Shown: piece after piece, positions 1 through 10,990 of the stretch
Numbering within the stretch: the first letter of the stretch is position 1
Layout of the letters: each line of letters begins with the position of its first letter
Source of the DNA: Zygaena filipendulae
Lineage: Eukaryota > Arthropoda > Insecta > Lepidoptera > Zygaenidae
Direction: 5' to 3'
NCBI GenBank assembly: GCA_907165275.2
Contig: OU015663.1
Coordinates: 2,368,501-2,432,500, forward strand
DNA: 64,000 nucleotides
Position numbers and translations under genes: made by a program
The notes under the pieces: model-generated
Databases searched by the model: none
What the model was told of the DNA's origin: nothing
What the model saw: the letters and a program-made list of their open reading frames with translations, nothing else

Positions 1-456
1 GAATTATTTTCCCGCAAAACTTTACTTCATTGCAATCTACTTAGACACAATACCTATTCAGGCATAAATATTGGACAGAGGTTTTCGAAAACATGTTGTT
101 TTTTTTTAATATATTTAGGTAGGTACCAAATTTAACTACAACAAAAATAATTTAAAATTTAAGGTTGACATAAAATAGCACAAGAAACCAGAGTTTTTGT
201 ACAATTAGTGCTACTTATTTTATTTATTATGCTATCGGTATATGTAAACAATCTATAATCCATATCTATTATCTATATCTATACATCTATGCATCCATGC
301 ATCCATACATCCATTGTGTCTGTTTGTAATTCCAAATTAACAATTTTTCACTAAATGCATATGAATGTGACTATATGTATACGGTACTTACTTAAAAAAA
401 AATCATTTTTTTATGTCTGTCTATCTGTTTGCTTGTTCCGGCTAATCTCTTACATC
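1..456. other. AT-rich non-coding DNA
   Basis: No credible reading frame or recognised repeat. An imperfect ATCC/ATCT microsatellite lies at about 266-316. Confidence 0.6.
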
Positions 457-602
457 ACTAGCTGTTCCCCGTGGTTTCATCTGTAGTAGTTTCGGTTATT
501 CTAATGGTAAAAGAATTTTCAAAATCGATTCAGTAGGTCCAGAGATTACCCCCTACAACCTCACAAACTCACAAACTTTACCTCTTTATATTGCTAAGAT
601 AT
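457..602 (+). repeat. Interspersed repeat related to family A, AGAGATTACCCCCT subfamily
   Basis: The copy opens with ACTAGCTGTTCCCCGTGG and later contains AGAGATTACCCCCTA followed by TTTACCTCTTTATATT. The same downstream block occurs at 24868-24962 and, in reverse, at 4851-4935. The shared head and different tail suggest a subfamily of family A. Repeated occurrence is seen directly; the subfamily label is an inference. Confidence 0.7.
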
Positions 603-1023
603 TGATCGAAAGAAATAATGTAGAAATAACTTACCAAAATAGTTCATTACATAGCCTAAAAAAATTATAAAACAAATTAGTGTCGGATGTCCACCAGATG
701 TTTTGTGACGCGCTCAAAATGATTCACACTAATACGATCCTTTGTTATAATCTTTTGTCCTGTTTATTTATTTGCTTTTCCTCAAAACAGTAGTTTTTAT
801 AGCACACATGGTACGTCTCACGTATAGTTACATGAATATGTTACAATCGTTAATTCTTTAGTTTTTTCGTTTATCGTATACTATGAAATATTTTTGTTCA
901 TTACTTACTTACTAATGGATCCTGTGCGATTTCACTCGCATCCATTTCAGAGTTACTGCTGTGGGAATTCCACGATAAATGTAATCTGTCACTCAGGAAT
1001 ATTGTAGCCTCCTATAAATGTAA
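603..1023. other. Non-coding DNA without recognised features
   Basis: AT-rich sequence with no convincing ORF, inverted repeat or known repeat. The region next to 1024 becomes ATTTATTTATTTA-like, which is the A-rich tail of the element to its right when read on the minus strand. Confidence 0.5.
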
Positions 1024-1135
1024 TTTTTGTTATTTATTTATTTACTTTTATTTATTGTTTTGTTATCAGGCAACATGGGCCCATAGATAAATACCTTACA
1101 AACTAACATACATATATACAAATATAAAAAACATT
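1024..1135 (-). mobile_element. 3' untranslated tail of a non-LTR retrotransposon fragment
   Basis: Read on the minus strand, this follows the ORF1 stop codon directly. It contains CTATGGGCCCATGTTGCCTG and ends in AATAAATAAATAAATAA-like sequence, a common ending for lepidopteran retroelement copies. No reverse-transcriptase coding sequence lies between the stop and the tail, so the copy is either an internally deleted LINE or a derivative that mobilises only ORF1 plus tail. Confidence 0.6.
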
Positions 1136-1462
1136 CTATTTTTGACACTGTGTCGCTCTGGTGGTGGCTGTCGATATCCTGCCCCGGAATCGCCTGTAGA
1201 CCACACCTTTCGGCCAAAAGTCTTCCTTCATAAAGGTGTCCAATTTGCTTGTCGGGACTCGCACCACAAAAGCCTTGAAACTAGCATTATGACGCGACTC
1301 CAGCAGTTCGGTCCTCAGAAGAAAGTTGGTCTTCGTCTTGATATACTCTGTAACATCTTGCGCTGTGGTAGTGTGGGACAGACGTGACAGGTACATCGGC
1401 GTAGTCGGCGTTGCGGCTCGCAGCAGGAAGCTGGGCCCCGTTGGTGCGGTACCGCAACGTAA
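1136..1462 (-). pseudogene. ORF1 (gag-like) C-terminal fragment of a non-LTR retrotransposon
   Basis: The minus-strand frame is open from 1504 to the stop at 1136-1138 and gives 122 codons, of which about the last 105 look genuine. Visible features are PMYLSRLSHTTTAQDVTEY near residue 36, LESRHNASFKAFVVRVP near residue 68 and FWPKGVVYRRFRGR near residue 96. This order (a short strand, a TT-x-x-DV-x-x-Y helix, an ESR-x-x-x-x-FKAFVV strand and a W-P-x-G-V-x-x-RRFRG end) matches the RRM-like C-terminal domain of insect LINE ORF1 proteins, which bind element RNA. The N-terminal part is missing and is replaced by a hairpin repeat at 1463-1555, so there is no valid start. The exact clade (Jockey or CR1-like) cannot be decided without a search. 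Confidence 0.6.
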
Positions 1463-1555
1463 TGCCCGCTCCAAATTCACGCGAGAATCTTGCGAGAAAA
1501 CCACGGGAACGTGAATGTGGAGCCGATGTTCTCCGCCATTTCTGGAGTGGAGCGG
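1463..1555. repeat. Family G hairpin repeat, copy 1
   Basis: The left arm (about 1465-1482, GCCCGCTCCAAATTCACG) is complementary to CGTGAATGTGGAGC at 1512-1525, with an inner GCGAGAATCTTGCGAGAA. A closely similar hairpin occurs at 28749-28823. It abuts the broken 5' edge of the ORF1 remnant. Confidence 0.6.
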
Positions 1556-2022
1556 GTTAAAGAAGTTTATCCATTACAAATAAAACATACAAAAAATCGA
1601 ATCTAATTTCTCTTTATAACATTAAAATAGAAGTAGGTATACAGGTAGGTATTTACATAATTATTTTATGAAAGCGTATCTTGCAGATACTCTAAATCTA
1701 AAATCATTAAAAAAACGAGCGTATTAACTATTAACGGAAATTCATAGTTACGCGGCGTGGCTTGTTATAAGTACAGTTAGTTGCAATTTGAGTGTGAACT
1801 GTCTGATTTGATCCAACAGCTACTTTCTGTTGTGTGGTCGTCGACCCTGACTTTTGCAACGTGACACGCTCCATCGAGCCAACTCTATCAGATATCTATT
1901 GTTCGTGTCAGACGTCTCTATTTTAGTCCCATCTTTATTTTAACCGAATTCCGCACAGAAACTTCAGGTGATCAGTTTTCTTAACACTAAACAAAAAACA
2001 TATTATGATGATTATTATTTAT
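1556..2022. other. Non-coding DNA
   Basis: No ORF or repeat is recognised. The GC content rises at 1740-1880, but no splice or promoter pattern is convincing. Confidence 0.5.
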
Positions 2023-2319
2023 GACGACCCGATTGGCGCAGTAAGTCACCATGCCTACTCACTATAGTCATGAGGTTCCGGGTTCGATTCCCGGTGGGGG
2101 TGGAATTTGTGTGATGAACACAAGGTTCCGCTTTCCAGTCTGGGCTTGTTTATATTATATTTATAATATATATATGTAAATATATTATGTAGTATTTACC
2201 ACTTTTGCTTGGTTTCCACGACACAAGCTAATAATGACTTACTGTGGAATCAAGTAGATCTGTGTGTTACTGTGGAATCAAGTAGATCTGTGTGAAGTGG
2301 ATTATTATTATTATTTATA
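2023..2319 (+). mobile_element. tRNA-derived SINE
   Basis: The head carries an RNA polymerase III box A-like TTGGCGCAGTAAGTCA and a clear box B, GGTTCGATTCC, about 50 bases later, which is the layout of a tRNA-derived SINE promoter. The body has GGTTCCGCTTTCCAGTCTGG, shared with 25725-25965. A 28 bp segment (2239-2266) is duplicated in tandem at 2267-2294. It lacks a closing acceptor stem, so it is not a working tRNA gene. Confidence 0.7.
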
Positions 2320-2329
2320 CGTAGGTATA

Positions 2330-2433
2330 ACTAGCTGTCCCTCGCGGTTTCACCCGCGGTAATTTCGAAGATCACGCGGGAATTCCAGGATAAAAAGTAA
2401 CTAAATAAAGAATATTTGATTTGATTTGATTTG
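2330..2433 (+). repeat. Family A repeat (5' part) with a TTTGATTTGATT tail
   Basis: Starts ACTAGCTGTCCCTCGCGG, continues through the CCGCGG and GCGGGAATTCC blocks, then ends abruptly in AATAAAGAATATTTGATTTG, a common lepidopteran retroelement terminal repeat. The copy is truncated or chimeric. Confidence 0.75.
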
Positions 2434-2689
2434 CTGACATTTAATAATATAATAATAATAGACATTTGATGAGTAGGTACCTGATCATTGACAATGGCTG
2501 TTACCTGTTAGTCAATATCCTGCGAATAATGACAGAATCCAATGTTCTTATCAAGTCTGTCTTTGGTCAATAGCTTCTCTGTTGTGTTGCATCTACTCAA
2601 CTGACAACTCTGTAATGTTCTACTTCCATTTATAATACTGGCGATAATTTTTATCGCTTCAACGCTGCGTGGTATCACTGGTACATTAA
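2434..2689. other. Non-coding DNA
   Basis: AT-rich spacer with a short AATAAT run. Nothing else is recognised. Confidence 0.4.
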
Positions 2690-2960
2690 CTGGACTATTT
2701 TATAAATGGACATAGATAAGCAATAGTGTGTTAACCCACATTGGAGAAATTTTGAATAAATCGTGTTTTAAAATCATATCGTCATTTTGTTACAGCATGT
2801 TTTTATGTCTAAATGTTTTTTGGTATGTAAACAATGTAATAAGGTAAACACATAATTAAAAAACGCTCTGTAACTGTCAATAAAGCGTTTCGAATCAATA
2901 ACTTAATATTGTGCGTTAACATGTTATTGCTTATCTGCGTCCAAATATAATGTTATAGGC
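2690..2960. mobile_element. Inverted-repeat (MITE-like) element
   Basis: Imperfect inverted arms lie at 2707-2735 (TGGACATAGATAAGCAATA then TGTTAAC) and 2914-2942 (GTTAACATGTTATTGCTTAT then CTGCGTCCA), separated by about 180 AT-rich bases without an ORF. The outer borders are approximate and no clear target-site duplication was found. Confidence 0.6.
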
Positions 2961-3134
2961 ACATATATAGCGGAGACTTGTCGATTAAATGTGGGCGCTT
3001 GTTTTACTTATTATATTATTTTACTTACAAACATAATTATTACACTGCTAAGATAAAATTGTATACATATAATTATTAGTTAGTAAACAAACGTGAACGC
3101 AATTATTTAAAGGCAAATGTGACTATTATTATTC

Positions 3135-3327
3135 ACTAGCCGTTCTCCTCGGTTTCACCCGCTTTAATTACTGAGATCCCGCGGGAATTCTGTAATCACA
3201 GTACTCTATGTCCTATTCTGTCCCCCCTGAGAACGTGCATTCAAAGTTTCATGTTGATCGGTTGTGTATTTATGGCGTAAAGGATATCAAACATACAAAC
3301 TCCCATTTGCATTTATAATATTAAGTT
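3135..3327 (+). repeat. Family A repeat, near full length
   Basis: Runs from ACTAGCCGTTCTCC through CCCGCGGGAATTC, an ACGTGCATTCAAAGTTTCAT block and a GCGTAAAGG block to TTTATAATATTAAG. It is one of the more complete copies, with both ends recognisable. Confidence 0.85.
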
Positions 3328-3395
3328 CTAACTTAAATAATAATCGCAAATTCAATTAAAAATAATGTAAAAACTTGTCATATGTTACGTTTAGC

Positions 3396-3724
3396 GTTGC
3401 CAGACGTCCCGTATTTCCCGGGACGTCCCGTATTTTAGGTATAGTTAAAAATGTCCCGATGGGACTGACTCTGTCCCGTATTTGAACCGTACTTTGCTTT
3501 CATTATGAAATCGATCCCAACGTTTGTAAAACGTACTGTTTACATTGTCTTACTCGGCTCGGCTCGAGCGACTAGGCAGTGTGAAGTACTTGCACTCGCA
3601 AAAAAATAAAATATGACACTAAATAATTTTGTTTTTTATTATTCCCGGGAAAAAAACTGAAATCCCGTATTTTTTTGCCCATTTAACCATTTGTCCCTTA
3701 TAGGCTGAAAAAAAATCTGGCAAC
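3396..3724. mobile_element. MITE-like element bounded by GTTGCCAG / CTGGCAAC
   Basis: The ends are exact inverted octamers, GTTGCCAG at 3396 and CTGGCAAC ending at 3724. Inside, the left half carries three CGTCCCGTATTT-like blocks and the right half carries AATCCCGTATTTT. No ORF is present. GTTGCCA ends resemble some hAT-type non-autonomous elements, but no 8 bp target duplication is evident. Confidence 0.55.
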
Positions 3725-3917
3725 CCACTTACGTTACAACTTACAAGGGTGATGGGTTAGAGCGGGGCTATTCCATCGGGACATTATACGACACGGAGAT
3801 TTCGCGACGGCGACACGACAGAAAGATTTCCCCAGCTCAAGTCATTATTGTCAGCTCAAGTCCGCAGAAAGAATTCGTGTTGGCGAATGGAATTTTGATG
3901 TTTTCACTTAATATCAG

Positions 3918-4147
3918 AGCCCTTATTCACTATGACCATAACACGCCGCGCTAAGATAAGACGCCACAAAAACTGTCTTTCCCTCGTAATAAAAGAAGTT
4001 ATTCTGCAAAAAAATACATTTACAACGTTTCTTATGGCATAAAGAATAATAATTTCTAATATCTTGACATCTAGAACGTTTGGAAATGCGTTTTTGAGAC
4101 GTGCGTTATGGGCAAGGAATGTTGTTGGTCATAGTGAATAAGGGCCC
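3918..4147. mobile_element. Family D MITE, copy 1
   Basis: Terminal inverted repeats read AGCCCTTATTCACTATGACC at the left and GGTCATAGTGAATAAGGGCC at the right. The ~230 bp body has no coding capacity. A second copy in the opposite orientation lies at 56994-57225; both share a TTGCCCATA block and ATACATTTACAA-like interiors. Confidence 0.8.
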
Positions 4148-4544
4148 TGTTCGTTCCTTTTACGCGCGGAGAAAATACACGAGCATCCCATTCGTAGGAT
4201 TCATTCTCAACTTTCGTTTCGCTCGACGCGGTTGCGGACGGTTGATTTTCATTAAAACGGCAGTTTCTGAAGCGCATTTCGCAAGCGTTCTGTTCGAAAT
4301 CACGTCGTAATTTGTCATAAATTACATAACACTCCACAGTATGAAGGTCTAATTCTAAATGTATTTTGCTAATACGGTTACGTTATTGCTATTCTCATTC
4401 TATACGCAAGCAACCATCGACCAAGCAAGGAATACCGCATGTGCCAAACTTCCAACCCGCTAGGACAACGTATTCATCAAGATCTCGACGGATTCAGATA
4501 ACTCTTTTCATTGTGATAAACCAGCGTGCCACAGCTAGTTATCC

Positions 4545-4640
4545 TAATTTTATAAATGCAAATGACAGTTTGCTTGTTTGTTTCGCTTACACGCCCTAAC
4601 TACTCAACCGATCATTATGAAATTTCGCGTACAGGTTGTA
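4545..4640 (-). repeat. Family A tail fragment
   Basis: On the minus strand this holds the CGATTGAGTAG-like, GGCGTGTAAGCG and TTTGCATTTATAAAATTAGG blocks of the family A 3' end. The 5' half is missing. Confidence 0.6.
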
Positions 4641-4850
4641 AACGGTACAGAAAAGGATCTTTCATCCATGAACAGAATTTCATCCATATAGCAAAAGCTT
4701 GAATATTATATAAACATTTTGATGGTTAGTTTATTTAACGTGTTTGTGAATTTGAAGTCAGTGTTGTGGTCTTGCGGTTTCATGCTGAGCTGGGGTCCTT
4801 TTAGCTGACGCAGCATTTTTTCCTCATTATGTTTTAATTTTTATCTATAG

Positions 4851-5065
4851 TTACTAATATTAAAAAGAGGTAGGTAAAGTTTGAGTTTGTGACGTTGTAA
4901 CTTGTAGGGGTAATCTCTAGATCTACTGATCCGATTTTAACAATTCTTTCACTTATACGAAGCTACGCCAGTCCTGACTTCTGAGTGACATAGGGTACTT
5001 TTAATCCTAAAATTCAAGCGGGAACTCCGAAATTACAGCGGGTGAAACCGCGGGGAAAAGCTTGT
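4851..5065 (-). repeat. Family A repeat, AGAGATTACCCCT subfamily
   Basis: Read on the minus strand it contains the CCCCGCGGTTTCACCCGCTG head near 5063, AGTACCCTATGTCACTCAG, then AGAGATTACCCCTACAA and a CCTCTTTTTAATATTAGTAA end at 4851. Both ends are present. Confidence 0.8.
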
Positions 5066-5765
5066 TATTTATGTATACAATGGAAAATGGATATTTATAA
5101 AACTCATGCGTTTTTTTGATGAATAAAATATAGTTAGTCAAAGTTAAGGCGTAAAATCTGTTCGTTACGGGATTCTGGCTGCTGCGCGATGCGTTAGGCG
5201 ATGTCACTGTAAATACTAATGATTATTGTTGTTGTAGGTAGGTAATAATTTTAGTACGTGACGCATCGCAATTGGGATGAATAACTTGTCACGTTTGACC
5301 GGTTGAACGTTGCACTGCAGTTAAGTAGGTACCTATAATATGATTGAGCATCGAGTGGAATCGAAGTGGAAGTGAAATCAGCGTATAGGCAGCTGGCAGG
5401 AAGGACTTAAAAAAATTGATTCTATTTGATCGAAACTAGATATTAGGTATTTGTTGCTTTTTTGGTTCTGTTTTTTCCATAAAACAAAATAACAGATATC
5501 AGGAAATTGAACGTCGCGTCGTCCGCCGATTGAGATATATTACGGACGTGCTTGATGACGTCATAGTATGCCGGAAACGTGATTTTATTGAAAACTCATT
5601 GTTTCATTGCCGGTTCCAACTTTATAATTCTGCTAATTTAATTGTTCAACTAGGTATACCAAAAACTTTATTAAATTGTGTTTTCGTGTACGCTCATGAT
5701 AAAAACATTACACGTGTTGACTGGTATGAAAAGATCTTACCAATCAAATACATAGGTACATGAAA
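5066..5765. other. Non-coding DNA
   Basis: A 77-codon open frame at 5530-5763 shows no domain, has no homologous copy in the window and reads into the next repeat, so I do not call it a gene. No inverted repeat is recognised. Confidence 0.5.
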
Positions 5766-5950
5766 TCCTACTTATAAATGTGAAAGTGTGGATGTTTGGA
5801 TGTTTGTTACTCAATCACGTAAAAACGGAACGGATTTGGCATGCACGTTGTCAGGGGTACCAGAGAAGGACATAGGGACACACTTTATATCCCGGAATTC
5901 CCGCGGGAACTCCGAAATTACCGCGGGTGAAACTGCGGGGCACAGCTAGT
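5766..5950 (-). repeat. Family A repeat, near full length
   Basis: The minus strand runs from ACTAGCTGTGCCCCGCAG at 5950 through the CCGCGGGAATTCC block to TTTATAAGTAGGA at 5766. Confidence 0.85.
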
Positions 5951-7029
5951 AAAACAATATTTTATACTCTGACATACACCTAGTAAATTGGGGTATTCAT
6001 GACTAGTTTTCCTCAACGAAAGACAAGGCACTATGTAGTAAATTCAGTGCGGGTAAGTTAGTTACACTAGAAGTTCGTGACGTTTTGTATGAGTTTGAGC
6101 AGTTGTCAAACATAGCGATCCACTTGTACCCACTAACCAAACACAGTGAAAGTTAGCCAAATAGACCCGACTTGGGTGACGTAAGTTTACCTAACTTCTC
6201 TTGTTATACAACAATGTCATACATATTATACAAACTTATGACTGCACGATAATGAGAATTGAGATGTCGGCTGCGACTGTATGATATTATGCTGGTATGA
6301 TGTTGATAAAGGTTTTTCTCTAGTGCTGGTCGACCTCTAGGTCTATAACTCTGCTACTGATACAGCAACATGAAGAATCCGAACTGACGGTGACGATGTC
6401 TCAAGTCCTGCAGTAAAGCAGAAGACCGAAATAGATGAGGATGTGATGAGAAATTTCCTCAAGAGCAAACTATGAGCCCATAATGATTAATATTATTATT
6501 ATTATCTATTTAACGAAAATTAAAAAAGCTCATTGCATGAAACACTTTGGAAATTCTGAGAGTGAATTTGCTATAGAGAATTGCAAAGTAGCTTTTTTGA
6601 ACCCACTAAAATAAAGAGTTACCGATGGTTTCCTCACCCTTTTCGCTCTGCTATAGTTAATATAAAATGACAATGAGGGTCGAAGGTCAGCCTCAGTCCC
6701 CGGTCACCAATTGTCGCTCTTGTTTATTACTTAATTTTCCCTTTTGCTACCCCTTTTATATATTCCGACGTTTACGACGCGTTCGCTTCACCCTTCGTTA
6801 TTTTACGTTATCCTGTGGACAGAAAATTCCGTTTTTTATTTGCGACGTGCTAGTAACCTAGCAGGTTTCGACTTCGAACTGTGACCACAAAACAGTCAAG
6901 TAGTACTGATACCCGAAGCGAGAGCGCACCACAACATATTTTCTGTTCTCGCCATTATATAGACGAATCCTTACTTAATAAATGCCAATGTGAGTCTATA
7001 TATATAATAGTTTGTAACCCTTGCACGGC
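5951..7029. other. Non-coding DNA
   Basis: About 1.1 kb without a recognised repeat or convincing coding region. A 64-codon frame at 6667-6861 has no family signature. Confidence 0.5.
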
Positions 7030-7310
7030 TTTTAACTACTTAAATAAATAAATAATAATTTATTATTTAAAATTATAATTTAATTTGCAATTATAATTTA
7101 AATTTATTTTTTTCTTACTAAAACCTAAATCTAAAATTGAGGTCTCCTTTTAAGTAAAAAAGTACCTGTATCAGGAGACCTCGCTCTTACATAACAAATA
7201 TTATAGTAATCGAACCAAGTAACAAAACAAACCTATAAACAGGGTCCATAAAGAACTGTGTACTAACTACCTTATGTTACTTAATGGATGTGCAATAAAT
7301 AAATAAATAA
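7030..7310 (+). mobile_element. 3' end of a retroelement with an AATAAATAAATA tail, copy 1
   Basis: The block AAACCTATAAACAGGGTCC, AGTTCTTTATGG (as its complement), ACCTTATGTTACTTAATGG and TGTGCAATAAATAAATAAA recurs in reverse at 44770-44890. The (AATA)n terminus is typical of non-LTR retrotransposon tails. A GAGGTCTCC/GGAGACCTC inverted pair lies at about 7139-7182. No ORF is preserved. Confidence 0.6.
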
Positions 7311-7339
7311 ATTATCAATAATTACAAACTAAGATTGCT

Positions 7340-7510
7340 TGGGTGTTTTTGTATGTGTGTGTGTGTATGTATGGGAGTGTGAGAGTGTGTGTGTGTGTGC
7401 GTGTGTATGCGTGAAAGAGAGAGGGAGTGTGTGTTTTGAATGAGTTAGAGTGAATGAGTGCGTCCCTGTGCGAGAGTGAGAGTGAAAGTATTTGAGTGAC
7501 TGGATGGATG
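7340..7510. repeat. GT/GA-rich simple-sequence tract
   Basis: Compound microsatellite: runs of TG interrupted by TATG, then GAGTG and GTGAGA units. It follows directly after the retroelement tail. Confidence 0.8.
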
Positions 7511-7542
7511 TTTGTGAATATTGATGGGTAAATTTTTATAAT

Positions 7543-7682
7543 AATAACCGATCATCATGAGATTTTGCATACCTACACGTTTTTAGAGGTACAGAGGGAC
7601 AAAGGACCAAGGTTACTTTTTATCCCGGAACTCCCGCGGGAATTCTGAAATTAACGCGGGTGAAACCTCGCGGAACAGTTAG
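7543..7682 (-). repeat. Family A repeat, 3'-truncated
   Basis: The minus strand starts AACTGTTCCGCGAGGTTTCA at 7682 and is recognisable through CGATCATCATGAGATTTTGC on the plus strand. The TTATAATATTAGTA end is degraded. Confidence 0.75.
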
Positions 7683-8412
7683 TTAATAGTTAATACAATA
7701 TACCGACGATATCTAGATATTGATACACCTTGACAATTTCAGCAAGCCGGTCGGTAAATACACCACCCGCATCGATTTCGTAATTACAATGTATCACAAT
7801 ATTATTACACGTATGTGCAGAACGTGAACCCTGAACGACTCGATCGACTTCTCTATGGAAAACAAAACAAAGCAACTGTAATTTTTGCCAAAATGAGTTT
7901 TTTTTTTGTATTTTTGCCAATTTTCACGCGTGTACGTCGTCGTTACGTTGCTACATACTCACAACCATCAAAAAGGCTTTAGTCTTAGTGAAAATAAAAT
8001 TAAGAAAATCGCAAAACTGTGGAAGTTTTGTTTTAAATAGTTAAAGCGATTTCCGGTTTTTGCTCCTCCTGTAAAATTTATTGTGCTACAATTACTTTGT
8101 TTTGCCGTAGGGCAGCCGCGATGCCTTTAAATGAAATCGGATCGGCGGTATTCACCAAGATTCAACACGTAATTTCGAAATTGTTTACGACGTTGAATGT
8201 TATGATACTCACTTGAGACTCGATTGAAGTCTGTGTTTGAATGTATATATTATTGTTAGACGCAGGCCGGAAAGCCACTTTCCTGTTATCATAAACTCGT
8301 GTTTGTAATATTTAAACACATCGAACCTTCGTGTCTGTTGTGTGTATAGGTATGTGGGATGCCGTTGCGTTGGTTCAATATACGGTCCTATTTTAGATAC
8401 GTATATAAGAAT
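7683..8412. other. Non-coding DNA
   Basis: Two antisense frames of 75-76 codons (7690-7920 and 8209-8436) show no domain, and the second runs into a family A copy. No other structure is recognised. Confidence 0.45.
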
Positions 8413-8575
8413 ACTAGCTGTACCCCGAGGTTTCACCTGCGGTAATTTCGGAGTCCCCGCGAGAATTCCGGTGTAAAAAGTACCCTATATCCTTCTCTGT
8501 ACCCGTGACAACGTGCATGCCAAATTTCATCCAAATCTGTTTAGCCGCTTTGGCGTGATTGAGTAACAAACATTA
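8413..8575 (+). repeat. Family A repeat
   Basis: ACTAGCTGTACCCCGAGG through AGTACCCTATATCCTTCTC, ACGTGCATGCCAAATTTCAT and GGCGTGATTGAGTAACAAAC. The final AATATTAGTA is missing. Confidence 0.8.
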
Positions 8576-9072
8576 CTTAATAGTTGCTTGTTCTGTTCGT
8601 TGATGACGGCTTTAAAAAAGTTTAAAAGCAAAAAAAATGTATCACCTCAACTTTTTATTGTATTATAATTTGGGCCTTAGTATTTGACTCGCAAAACATA
8701 CGGAACGCTTATAAGATATTAGATTAGGTCCACCATAATTTATGAGTTCAAATCTTTTATGTATATAGATGATGTACCTACTTCAGTGCATGAAAAGGTC
8801 GTGCAGTATGCAAGTGAAAACCAGACCGACCGGCTAAAGTAAACATGTAGGTTGATTTGTAAATGAAATCCAAGTAATCCAAAAGATGGTTACGTTATGT
8901 CGCATAGTGTTCAATGACCGTGGACGATGACCAATTATATAAAACGTTTAAGGTTAACTGTACGTGTTGCTCAATGAGTCTGTGAGACGAGAATTTGAAT
9001 GAAAATATTTCTTAGATAATAAAGGGCAGAGGTGAAATGCGAAATTGTTTAGTCGTTTACTGTCTTGATTTT
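8576..9072. other. Non-coding DNA
   Basis: No feature recognised. Confidence 0.4.
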
Positions 9073-9141
9073 TAAAAATAAAAAGCAATTGAAATGAGGC
9101 AGGATATCATAACGAGTGGCATTCGGCTACCTCGTTACAAA
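9073..9141 (-). repeat. Family F tail, copy 1
   Basis: AAAATAAAAAG followed by GAGGCAGGATATCATAACGA and CCTCGTTAC matches 53222-53290 and 10928-10990. Read on the minus strand the block ends in TTTTTATTTTTA, which suggests the 3' end of a retroposed element. TAACGAG and CTCGTTA form a short hairpin. Confidence 0.6.
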
Positions 9142-10927
9142 GTTTTTACCAGTAGCTTTAGCGTCCGAGGTATATTCGTTTTACGCCTGGATCCCAAAGG
9201 AAGATGTGGACCGTTTGACCACGGACCGTTTGACGTTTGATATAATCCATTGTAATTTACATTCCCACAGTACATGCATGCATGCATGTTGTGACGAGCG
9301 CTGTGCGAAAATATCAAAGCATTATTATTATTATTATTTGCTGGATCTACTTGGTTTTCATTTAACATTCTTTGGTGAGTTGAGAATATTAGCATATCAT
9401 TTGAACAAGCGTATGCTTACTTACCTTTAAAATTTATGTATTTTTCAATTACATTAGAACGAATAAAGCTACGTTAAATTAATGTAAGTTATACACGCTT
9501 TTGATGTTGCTTTTGTTATCTTTTGAATCCGTGGTTACCACTTTTACTGCTGATATGGCTTAATGACGCCGATAAAATCTTAAAACAAAACGTACAACAC
9601 TATACAGTATACACTACACACAAGTTTATTCTTAGGTACATACACTTGTATCCACGAACCTGATAATAAACCTAGTGGGCCTATTCCAAACGTCTTGCGA
9701 GCTTATAGGTAAAGGTGATATTATAATAATGTAGCAAATAGTTGCCCGACGACTCGCTGAGTCTATGATAGAGCATTCTGAAGCAATAAGCATCTTGGAG
9801 CCTTTATTATATTTGTGAACTGCACAAATAGTTTCGGCAACATTTTCTGTATTTACCGTAAATCCCTTGGAGTTGTCATGTTTACAACATCGCTCGAAAT
9901 TGAGCGATGCAATGAATTTAACAATTTCTAAATTTGATTCGCAGAGCATATTTAGTGTAAATAAACTTAAGTCCGCTTTATTTTTGGTCGTAATTATTGA
10001 TCTAATGATATTAAATGTAACTATTGATCAGAATTAAAGTTAATTTAGAAAACAATTTGTGTTTCTAACGTGTCGTGTACAGATTAGTGTTTCAGATTCA
10101 TTATCTAACGTGATAATACCGTAGATATGAGCGCAGATATTTGTTGACTACGAAGAAACGGATCAATGTATTCTGCTTGATATAATTCAGATAACAATGT
10201 CAACGATTAAAATGGCACAAGTAGTAGGTATCTACTGGTACGGATATATACAAATTCATTTCGCAAAAACATCTCAATCAAGCCACTCAGCAACAGTTTC
10301 TAGTTTTGTTTTTTTTAAACTTTCTATCTAGCTCTTAGATAAGTCTTGAATATATCAACTTAAAGTTTGTTAAGTAGGTATTAGATAATTAGTAGTGAGT
10401 TTAGGTTTGAGTAACAATGTTTACCACATTATTAATTGTGGGCGCTGACGTGAGTAATCACAGCATGCAATTAATGAAACAAAAGTAGGAGAAGAAAATC
10501 AACTAAGTAATTTATAATATATTTTGTACACTTCTTGATTATGTTGTCAGAGGCTGATTACCGAAGGGCTCAGCAACAAATGATATAGTCATCGCGATAT
10601 CGACCGTCGAACATCCACTTCTATACAAAGGCTTGGGACCAAAGATCGCCACGATAAACTGTCACTTCAACTGTAGGGGAGGCTTCTTGTGACCCTCCGG
10701 CTAGCTCTTGAATGATAGTGTAACTATAGCTATAGAAGTAACTGAATTGTATTTTCGGATAGGTATTAATTATAGTAATGGAAGTAATATTATGTAATTT
10801 AGGTATGTTTTGCTTATTATAGTAGGTAAGTCTCAGAATGGAGTTGTGTAAAAAAAAAAGTAATATAAAATACTTTTTTCAATTTAAAATATTGAACATA
10901 AATATTTAATAACTAAATACAGAAATT
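9142..10927. other. Non-coding DNA
   Basis: Open frames at 9116-9430 and 9632-9949 (about 105 codons each) carry no recognisable motif. A GCATGCATGCATG run lies at about 9275-9290 and (ATT)n at 9319-9340. At 10680-10710 a CCTCCGGCTAGCTC motif is shared with 52911-52924, where it precedes (AATA)n, so both may be remnants of one retroelement. Confidence 0.45.
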
Positions 10928-10990
10928 TAAAAATAAAAAGGAAGAAGGATATCATAATGAGTGGCGTACCGGCGCCGCCTCGTTACGGAA
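10928..10990 (-). repeat. Family F tail, copy 2
   Basis: Same block as 9073-9141 and 53222-53290: AAAATAAAAAG, GGATATCATAATGAGTGGC, GCCGCCTCGTTAC. Here it directly follows the stop codon of a minus-strand open frame. Confidence 0.65.

Noticed and set aside
2023..2100. tRNA gene
   Set aside because: Box A and B are present, but there is no closing acceptor stem and a SINE body follows.
7340..7510. Telomeric or satellite repeat
   Set aside because: It is an imperfect TG/GA microsatellite after a retroelement tail; no TTAGG arrays are present.
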